The position numbers and the translations under genes are program-made. A DNA stretch of 64,000 nucleotides, taken from assembly GCA_009809945.1 (NCBI GenBank), contig WTPW01000618.1, positions 40,384 through 104,383 on the forward strand. The letters are read 5' to 3'. The notes under the pieces were generated by a model. The model ran no database searches, was not told where the DNA came from, and was given only the letters and a program-made list of their open reading frames with translations. The DNA is from Gigaspora margarita. Taxonomy: Eukaryota > Glomeromycota > Glomeromycetes > Diversisporales > Gigasporaceae. How positions within the stretch are numbered: position 1 is the stretch's first letter; every line of letters starts with the position of its first letter. Positions 56,521-64,000 of this stretch are shown here, in pieces.

Positions 56521-57998
56521 AAACTTTAGCTCTTTAACCTTTTTGCAAGATAGACTCAAATTCTTTTTTCTTCTTGTTCAATATTTATAAATAGTTTTAT
56601 CATTTAAATATTGTATCTAAATAAATAAAAGAAAATTTCTTAATTTAAATCAGATGTATATACACAAATCCTAATTTATTGATTTATAAATTTGTTTAAC
56701 ATATGAATTATAAACAAAAAATTAGTATAGCTTAAAGTTAGACTAAGGGTAGCTTTAGAGTTAGAGAAGGTTATAGTTTATACTAAAATTTTGCAAGGAA
56801 TATTTTTTGTTAAAGTCTCAAAAGCTATTATATAATCAGGATTTTAAAATATTAATATATGTGTGTATATACACATAGTGTACAAATAGTAATCATCTAA
56901 ATAAAAATATATTTTTGACAAATAAATACTCTCTTGTCCTTTAATAAATCTATATTAAACTGCTCTAGTAAAGTAATATTCCACTTCTATACTGTTTTAT
57001 AGAAGTTTTAAAAATCTCCAACTCATATTTATTTTGTATAGTTTGTTACCCACCTTTTACTTATTATTAATCTTATTGTTATTTTTGAAAATAGTATCAA
57101 GAATCATATTTTGCTAACTAATATATTCAAAGAACTATTAATACCCATTTTATTCTAAGTTTTTATTGAGACTAGAGCTATATTTGATAACAGATTTTTT
57201 TTGTATTTTTGGAAAAAACTAGATTTATTTGATATAATAATTCTTATCTAAATTCTATAGAAATTATTGCTTCTTTTTTTCAAACTTATACTTTATCATT
57301 CTTATTCTTATTTTATCTTTTGATTTTGAAAAAACATATTTGATCTTTATATTAAAAACTTTACCAAATCTACAAATTTAGCATTACTTCTACTTTATGC
57401 TCTATATATACTCTTGGATTAGACAATTTAGATAATTTAACTAGACTTTACTATTTTTCTTCTCTATTCTCTTGTAATAAAAATACTATTCAAATCCAAT
57501 TTTCTTCTCAAATTCACTACTCTTCTTATTTCTTACTAATACACCTTAAGACCTTTCTCTTTTTTGCTCTAATACTTCATCTTTTAACTGATTTACTCAA
57601 GTTTTCTAATCTATTATCCCTTTGTAATACACTATTCAATCTTTAGTTACTTCTCAACCACTTTATAAACATATTTTATCTCCAAACTAATCTAAATTCT
57701 GATACTACTTTTCTAGCTACTCCTTCTCTGTTACAAAATCAAACTTTTATTTCTCAACCCACCCCTACTAACTACCAAGTAATTGAAGTATGCCTAGTAT
57801 TAACTGTTGTTTAATAATAGTATTAGAAAAAGGAATAAATCTACAAACAATTTTAGAAACAGAATTAGAACAAACTATAATCCAAAGAATTAGATTCAGA
57901 AAGAAATATGGCCAATAATACTTTAACTACTATTGCTCAAGCTATATTGACTCTAAGGCTAATATTCATATAACATATTATATAGATCAGCTACAACA
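56521..57998. other. AT-rich sequence, possible decayed coding remnant
   Basis: 57280-57960 has a pyrimidine-rich then Arg/Asn-encoding composition (for example RKRNKSTNNFRNRIR near 57830), reminiscent of a decayed retrotransposon gag, but stops are frequent in all frames and I cannot support a family. Confidence 0.2.
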
Positions 57999-58555
57999 TG
58001 GGATCAAATGACTGAAGCACCTAAATTTTATATATAAAATTTAAAAAAATTGGTTTTCTTGGTTTCTTTAATAATAAAAAATCTGTTATTTTAATTTTTG
58101 GGTATTATTTGCAACTCCTTTAGCATTTAGAGGTTCTTTTTATAAAATTTAAAAACAGTTTATAATAAAATGAAATAATTTTGATTATAAATTTAGCCTA
58201 TTTTTTCATGATTTTTGCTATTTGTTTGTAAGTAATGCATATTATTTACCAAAATAGGCAACTAGGATATCAATTTAGTTGATAGTTCTAATTGCCTATT
58301 TTGGTAAAATAATATACTTACTTATAAACAATATTAAAAATCGTGATAAAATAAGCTAACTTCACAATTAAAATTATTTTCTATTTATTATAAACTGACC
58401 TAAAATTTTATAAGAAGAGCTTTCAAATACTAGAGAAATTGCAAATAATATCCATAAATTAAATTGAAAGATTTTTTATTATTAAATAAACCTAAAAACA
58501 AAATTTTTCTAAATTTTATATATGAAATTTAGATGTATCAATTATTTGACCCTAT
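57999..58555. mobile_element. Fold-back element, 557 bp
   Basis: Two arms of about 265 bp: ATGGGATCAAATGACTGA, AAATTTTATATATAAAATTT, GGTATTATTTGCAA, TTACCAAAATAGGCAA on the left and mirrored right arm ending TATTTGACCCTAT. Loop about 25 bp near 58262-58290. Confidence 0.8.
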
Positions 58556-59085
58556 ATTAAAAATTTTATACACATAATCACTTTGATATTATGAATAACT
58601 GCTAATAAAACTAAAACTAAAATAAAGAACAATTATAATTTTATTCCAGAGCAATATTAGATTAGAGCTAGATACTAAATAATAGAATATAACTATTGTA
58701 AGCTAATATAAAACAAAAATATAATAGAATTAAATAATAACTAATATTTATATTCAATTAATAAAAAAACTAAGTAATAGTAAGTCAAAGATTATAAACT
58801 CTAATTAAAAATAGAGATCAAAATTTATATATTTTTGTGAAAATAAATTTTTAAAGTTCTAATATCAGAGTTTTAAACTTCAACAATTGGCAAAGTCAAT
58901 AAATAATTAATCAAAAAATATAGTAAATAAATTAAAAATAATATAAATAAAAACAAACAAGAATAACTAAAATAAATAAAAAATTAAAAAAATTAAAATA
59001 TTAAAAAAATTGAAAATATAAAAAAGAGCTAAAAAAAATAAATACTTTTAAAAATAAATTAAAATAAAATAAAATTGAAAAAATA
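58556..59085. other. AT-rich spacer
   Basis: AT-rich, A-rich from 58910; no gene. Confidence 0.4.
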
Positions 59086-59098
59086 AATAAAAATTTAA

Positions 59099-59848
59099 CA
59101 GGGTGTAGCAACTTAGAAAAGTTGTTAGGTTGTTACTTTCCAAGTAGCAAATTGAGAGTTCAAATTCTACTAAAAATAATTTTGAAAAATAGACCTGTAT
59201 TCTAGTAACTAATTCTTGTTTGATTAGTTGGGTATATAACTTATAGCTTTGGTTTACTATCTAGAATAGGAGCTTTCAGGTATATTTGTATAATATTACA
59301 CAGACAAATCCAAGAAACTAGAGGAAAAAAATCTATTTGGCAAGTCCTGAGTAAGGAAGTAAAAGAAGATCTTTGACAGTGCTACTCGAAAAGGTTAGTG
59401 CTAGGATCAGAACAAATCTTATAAGGTAAAAGTAAGTAACTGTAGTGGTTTAAAAGTAATCAATGACTGCAAATATTGGTTAATACCATGGTGCAAGTTA
59501 CTGATGACCATATAGAAATATAAATAGAACATAAACTATTATGGCCAGAATTTCTTGCAAAAGTAAAGTAGCTCTAAGACTAGTTGGTTATTAAGAATAA
59601 CCCTGTAATACCAAAATATAATTAGAAAAAAAACAGATAAAAATTAATAGAAGAAGCATGGACCAGAGAGTTTAAATAGGCAATTTCTGTAGTTGGGTTG
59701 CAAGTTTAGCAGCTAGTATAGAACCTTTGGGAAATTAGGTACCAAAAGTGCATATGTGGATAGTTGTATGCTCATCTATATAACAAATATCATAAATTAT
59801 TAATAAAAACCATATAGCCAAAATAGGATACCATTAAAAAAAAATAAA
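59099..59848 (+). mobile_element. SINE-like retroposon C (13-bp duplication)
   Basis: Head GGGTGTAGCAACTTAGAAAA aligns with the head of element A (GGGTGTGGCGACTTAGTAAA); box B-like GAGAGTTCAAATTCTAC at 59154-59170. The 3' part (GAGTTTAAATAGGCAAT, AGCTAGTATAGAACCTTTGG, GGATAGTTGTATGCTCATC) matches A and B. A-tail from 59834. Exact direct repeat AATAAAAATTTAA at 59086-59098 and 59849-59861. 750 bp. Confidence 0.7.
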
Positions 59849-59861
59849 AATAAAAATTTAA

Positions 59862-60983
59862 AAAAACAATACAATATCAATAAATATAAAAAAAATAGAC
59901 AATTATCTTTCATTATTAGCACGATGCATCACTACCCCCTGATCGACCAATCATTTTGTTTGTTTTGATTTTACATTAATCAAAACAAAACAAATAATAG
60001 CCAGATTAAGTTTAGGGTTAGGGAGTAGTTAGAGTTTGGTTGAAGCAGTGGCTAGATGATCCCTAACCCAAAATTTCACAAGGAATTTTTTTTTAAGAAA
60101 AAATTGTAATTACATAGTTAAAATTTTCAGTTAGAAGCACTTTTAAACATTGTAGTCATATAATAAAAATTTAAACCCAAAATTTATATGTAATAAAATA
60201 ATGGATTTTTTTTGTTTAAATTTAGTGGTATAAATTTTATAGGCTTAACTAGTCAAGCTAGATAAAAAAAAGATATGTGAACTATTTAATCAATTTACAA
60301 TCAGTTATCCACTTCGTCCATCACTATACATTAATTATGTATTCTCTAAATTATATTGACTTAAAACGCGTGTGATTTAAATAAAACACTCAAGTTTAAG
60401 TTTTCATAAAATAGCATTTATATGATAATAATTTTAAACTGTACTTGCAATTTAATTAATTGAAAGAAGTATGATTGCAAATAGAATTTACATTGTTGAT
60501 AGGCAATTTTCAATAACATTAACTGTTAAATAAATTGCATTTACTAATTTTACTACATCCCACATATCTGCAGCTTTTATTGGTTGCAAGCAAATCAATC
60601 ATTATCAGATGTAATTACGACCAATGAAGACAGCAGAATTGTGGAGGCAAAATTATTAGATGCAATAATTTTTAATTTAATAATATGGGATGAAGTTGAA
60701 GAAATATGATATATTGTAATATTATTTGGAAAGTTATATTTACAATTGAATCTTGTGAGTTATTTATACTCACTCTCTGGAATGAAATTGATTAGAAAAA
60801 GCTATTCATAGCATAGAAAATGAAAAGATAGAAATCAATTTGCGAACACATTTTCTAGTATTAAAATCATAACAATGTTTGTATAAATAAACATATTTTT
60901 ACTACCAATAATTTAATATCCGTGAAAAAAGAATCATCTTGAGATATAATCAAGTACAAATTTGCACTCACAGTTGATATCAT
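59862..60983. other. Spacer downstream of the kinase gene
   Basis: AT-rich. TAGGGTTAGGGAG at 60011-60024 is a short telomere-like string only. Sequence just below 60984 would be the 3' UTR of the minus-strand kinase. Confidence 0.35.
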
Positions 60984-62446
60984 TTAATTTCCATCATTGG
61001 ATGAATCGTCCATAGGTTCATTTTGGTTAATATTATTTTTACTTCGTATTACAATTCGATTAGTTATTGTATTGATAGTTTCCGTTGATAGTTTTTCGAG
61101 TTGATTTAAAATAAAGCTTGTAGTTGGACGCTCATTTTGATTAGAGGACCAGCATTTTTTAATGAGATCAATGTAACCTGATGGAGTATCAGGAACAATT
61201 TCAGGTCTTTCATTATTTATAATAATTCTATGTACGATATTAAAAACGTTTAATCCTTCAAATGGAGGAATTCCACTTGTGAGTTCCCATAACAATATTC
61301 CCAGGCTATAAATGTCAGATTTTTCGTTTCGTTCAAATCCTCCACTTGATGAAAGATATTGTGGATCAGTATAAGCAACTGAACATTGCATAGTTGAAAC
61401 GGAATTTTTATTATTGCTAATAAATTTTGATAGTCCAAAATCTGCAATTAAAGCTTTCCCTTCATTTATAAGAATATTTTTAGAGTGCTACAGAAGATTT
61501 TTAAATGATTAGTATTTTATTGAGATCATTATCTTGTATTATTAGGGATAGGTTGTAAACAATTTTAGCTAACAAAGTTAACAATTAACATAATAACTTT
61601 AATAGCTGCTATTTAATTGCATCGTTTTCTTTTCTTTTTGAAAGATTATTAAAAGCACTATTAAAATTATTGTTAATTTCCCGTCCCTATTTTATAGATT
61701 AGAAATTATAACTTACCAGGTCTCGATGAATAATGTTTTTCTCATGTAAATGTTTTATCCCATTGGTAATTCCTTTTGCAAGATTGATGAGTTCACCCCA
61801 TGAAATTTGATAAAGGTTTTCAATGCGTTTGCTTTTTAAATGTTCGCACAATGTTTTATCGGCGAATTGTAAAACCAGCAGAAAATTATTTGTGTTTAAA
61901 TCTAAAAATTTATTAAATTATATTAAGCTAATACAACATATAAATTTGAAAAATTAAAGAAAATTATATCTTTTCATACCAATTGAAACTCCGTAAAGTT
62001 TAATAACATTAGGATGGTTGATCTTATAAAGATTTGTAACCTATATAAATATGATGTCTAAAGTTATTATATTGTTATTAAGAAAAAAAAAACAGATGAT
62101 GAACAATTACTTCTCTAGTGAGATGTCTGAGCGTCTCTTGATCCATATATAAATTGTTGTTTAAACACTTTAATGCGTAAACTTTATTTTCAAAAGTAGC
62201 CGAAAATACCATCGCAAATTGTCCTTTTTGGATATAACTGACTTGACTAAATTGCGAGAAGTCAAAGTTTCTTACATTGTTTGCATGCAAAAACTCTACT
62301 AGCTTAACCGAATATCTATGAGCTAATGTTAAAGATTTAGTGTGTTTATTATTTATTGCATAAGATATAATTTAAATTATTATTTATTTAAACTCACGTG
62401 TTTCATCACCCATAATTATACTGTTAAAAGGAGATTCACGAGCCAT
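60984..62446 (-). CDS. Protein kinase, TKL-type, five exons
   Basis: Exons (minus strand): 62446-62398, 62322-62111, 62040-61980, 61901-61717, 61487-60984; all four introns are GT-AG, 70-230 bp, and the joined frame is open for 336 residues. Start ATG at 62444-62446 opens MARESPFNS and joins in phase; a later GTG or internal start would drop the N-lobe. Motifs: ATP-binding Lys in YALK68, probable alphaC Glu87, HPNVIKLYG, catalytic loop HRDL166-169 then HSKN170-173, metal-binding DFG185-187, activation-segment AYTDPQYL207-214 in place of APE, EKSDIYSLGILLWELTSG, and C-terminal CWSSNQNERPT. The glycine loop is atypical, KGQFAMVF (49-56), with one Gly. HRDLHSKN and DPQYL are typical of the expanded TKL kinases of Glomeromycotina (family knowledge). 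Likely cytosolic; no transmembrane segment. Substrate unknown. Confidence 0.85.
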
Positions 62447-64000
62447 TCTCAAAATTAATTCTATCGGTTAGAGTTATTAAGTGCAGCAATAAGTAATAAA
62501 TGTGAGAAATACGTATAATAAATTAAAAATTATCGGAGCTTTTTTTTATTACTCCGAAATCGTACGACATGAATACAAATTCAGTATGCTATTGTGAAGT
62601 TTTAAATTATTATTTTTTTTTTGTTTTTTACTTATTACGTGTTCTTAATTTATCTATTAATACTATTAATACTATACAGCAAAGGTTTTCTTTTAACTTA
62701 ATGGTTATGATAAGAAAGAAGTATTATGTGTAGATATAATATAGTGAAATGTTTTATCATTTAGAGAAAATGTCTATAATCGTGTATACTGTACTTCATT
62801 TCGCTTTGGAGATAATCAACGGGTTAAACCGGAAGGAAATATTGACCAGTAGCACAAACCAATAAGAAACAAAGAAAAAGGGTAATATGAATATAACTTT
62901 AAAAACAAACAAATCTTAAAGCAGAAGGTTAGGACAAATTGCCCTAGAAACCAAGAACCTTTGTTTTTTTTCTTAATTTGGACTCTTATACTGTATGATC
63001 CAAGTTGTAGGAACATTTTTTGAGTTAAGTGTTTATTTTAATAATTATCAGATATCCGCTATCCGTTTACTATTGATATTGTATTCAAAAAATTAACCGA
63101 ATATTGGTCGGATTATCCGGATACGGTAGCTGAATTATCCGGATAATTCAGATACGGATAAATAGATGATGGATTTATTCAGATTGGAACTCTAATCACT
63201 TTTAAAATTTTACGTAAACCCTAATAACTACATTGCATTTCTTACATTAAAAGGTCAATTTCAACCATCTAAACTTTAACATTATCTGTTAACCTACCCA
63301 TCTTTTAAAAAAAAAAAGAGTAAACAATATTGGTTTTTGCAAATCTTACGTTAAGGAACTCTGACTTTTGGTATAGTTAGACAAAAATATATATATAAAT
63401 ATCATCAAAATAAAAGATTTAGTATTGAGGTAACATGTTAATTTGCTAGCATAAGCAAATAAATATATCTGAGATATTAGCTAGGCATCTTCAACGTATA
63501 CCTTTGTATCTTTATAAGAGAACATTGCGTCTATGAAAGAAAAAATGCTTCAGAATATTTTTTTGAATTTATTTAAAACATTAAAATTAAACTTTTTCCA
63601 TTGTACAAAATTTAATTTATAAAGTCGGAAATTTGTCTTAATCATCAGCAAGTCATTTTTATAAAACATATGTAGTTCAATAAAGTTACATAAATGCTAT
63701 ATAAAATGTTTATGTAAACTTATGTAGTTAGAATTTATATATATAATTTAATACAATATTACGTAAATTTTATTTAACATTTATATAAATTTTCATTTAT
63801 ATCTACATAAAAAGAATTTAATTCCTTTAGTATTTCTTAAAAATAGTTAAGGTAATCACCATTCGATGTACTAAGTAAAATGTTAGTATTTCCGAATTTA
63901 AACTTTAAAATCTAACCTTAAATTTAATATTTAAATTTTTTTGCAATTACATAATTCTATATAGAAATATATATGTAAATCTACATTGAGTTTATATAAA
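62447..64000. other. Upstream of the kinase and AT-rich end
   Basis: No gene supported. 63050-63210 contains repeated TTATCCGGATA/GATACGG palindromes and ends GGAACTCTA, which reads TAGAGTTCC in reverse, resembling an hAT end; the partner end is not found, so it may be a truncated element. Confidence 0.4.

Noticed and set aside
60560-60710. Plus-strand stretch preceded by TATCTGCAG, open for 44 codons with coding-like composition
   Set aside because: Could be a terminal exon, but no upstream exon or family is recognisable.
1-64000. CRISPR array, bacterial operons or riboswitches
   Set aside because: No direct repeat with unique spacers; introns and transposon types show a eukaryotic nuclear genome.

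Overview
The window is AT-rich, intron-containing eukaryotic DNA dominated by transposable elements. The one intact gene I can model encodes a TKL-type protein kinase, there is a decayed kelch-repeat gene, and CACTA, hAT and pogo remnants lie around them. Small spliceosomal introns, long A/T tracts and this kinase plus kelch pairing fit an arbuscular mycorrhizal fungus (Glomeromycotina, Rhizophagus or Gigaspora-like). That assignment is inference from family knowledge; no sequence search was possible.

Layout. 0.4-3.9 kb: CACTA (Tnp2) transposase pseudogene on the minus strand, split by a Harbinger-like MITE. 5.0-8.0 kb: a ~182-bp tandem array split by a 1,958-bp TIR element with a 3-bp target duplication. 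8.6-10.8 kb: a multi-exon, low-complexity gene with five in-frame TAG codons. 11.5-16.1 kb: a decayed ~85-105 bp satellite interrupted by MITEs. 16.2-20.2 kb: an 86-bp tandem repeat, a fold-back element and a complete but decayed pogo-like transposon with TA duplication. 20.2-28.4 kb: AT-rich sequence, palindromic MITEs and a 1,384-bp hAT-like element. 28.4-29.8 kb: kelch pseudogene. 31.6-36.4 kb: a 4.4-kb TIR element inserted in a 413-bp MITE. 37.3-42.1 kb: a whole hAT transposon with a dead transposase. 42.8-43.1 and 47.3-47.5 kb: hAT-type MITEs. 44.2-59.8 kb: four tRNA-headed SINE-like retroposons and one further poly(A) retroposon, of which four have exact 13-17 bp flanking duplications, interleaved with a 3.2-kb hAT-type element that is itself a nest of large palindromes and contains the only long assembly gap (177 N). 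61.0-62.4 kb: the intact kinase gene on the minus strand.

The host genes do not form a visible cluster or pathway. The strongest content is structural: many insertions can be defined to the base by their target-site duplications, so the order of several nested events can be read (for example Harbinger MITE into CACTA gene; 4.4-kb element into TTA-MITE; hAT-MITE into a poly(A) retroposon; TIR element into a satellite array). The candidates most likely to be undescribed are the SINE-like family, the 4.4-kb non-coding TIR element, the element in the 182-bp array, and the palindrome-nest hAT element.
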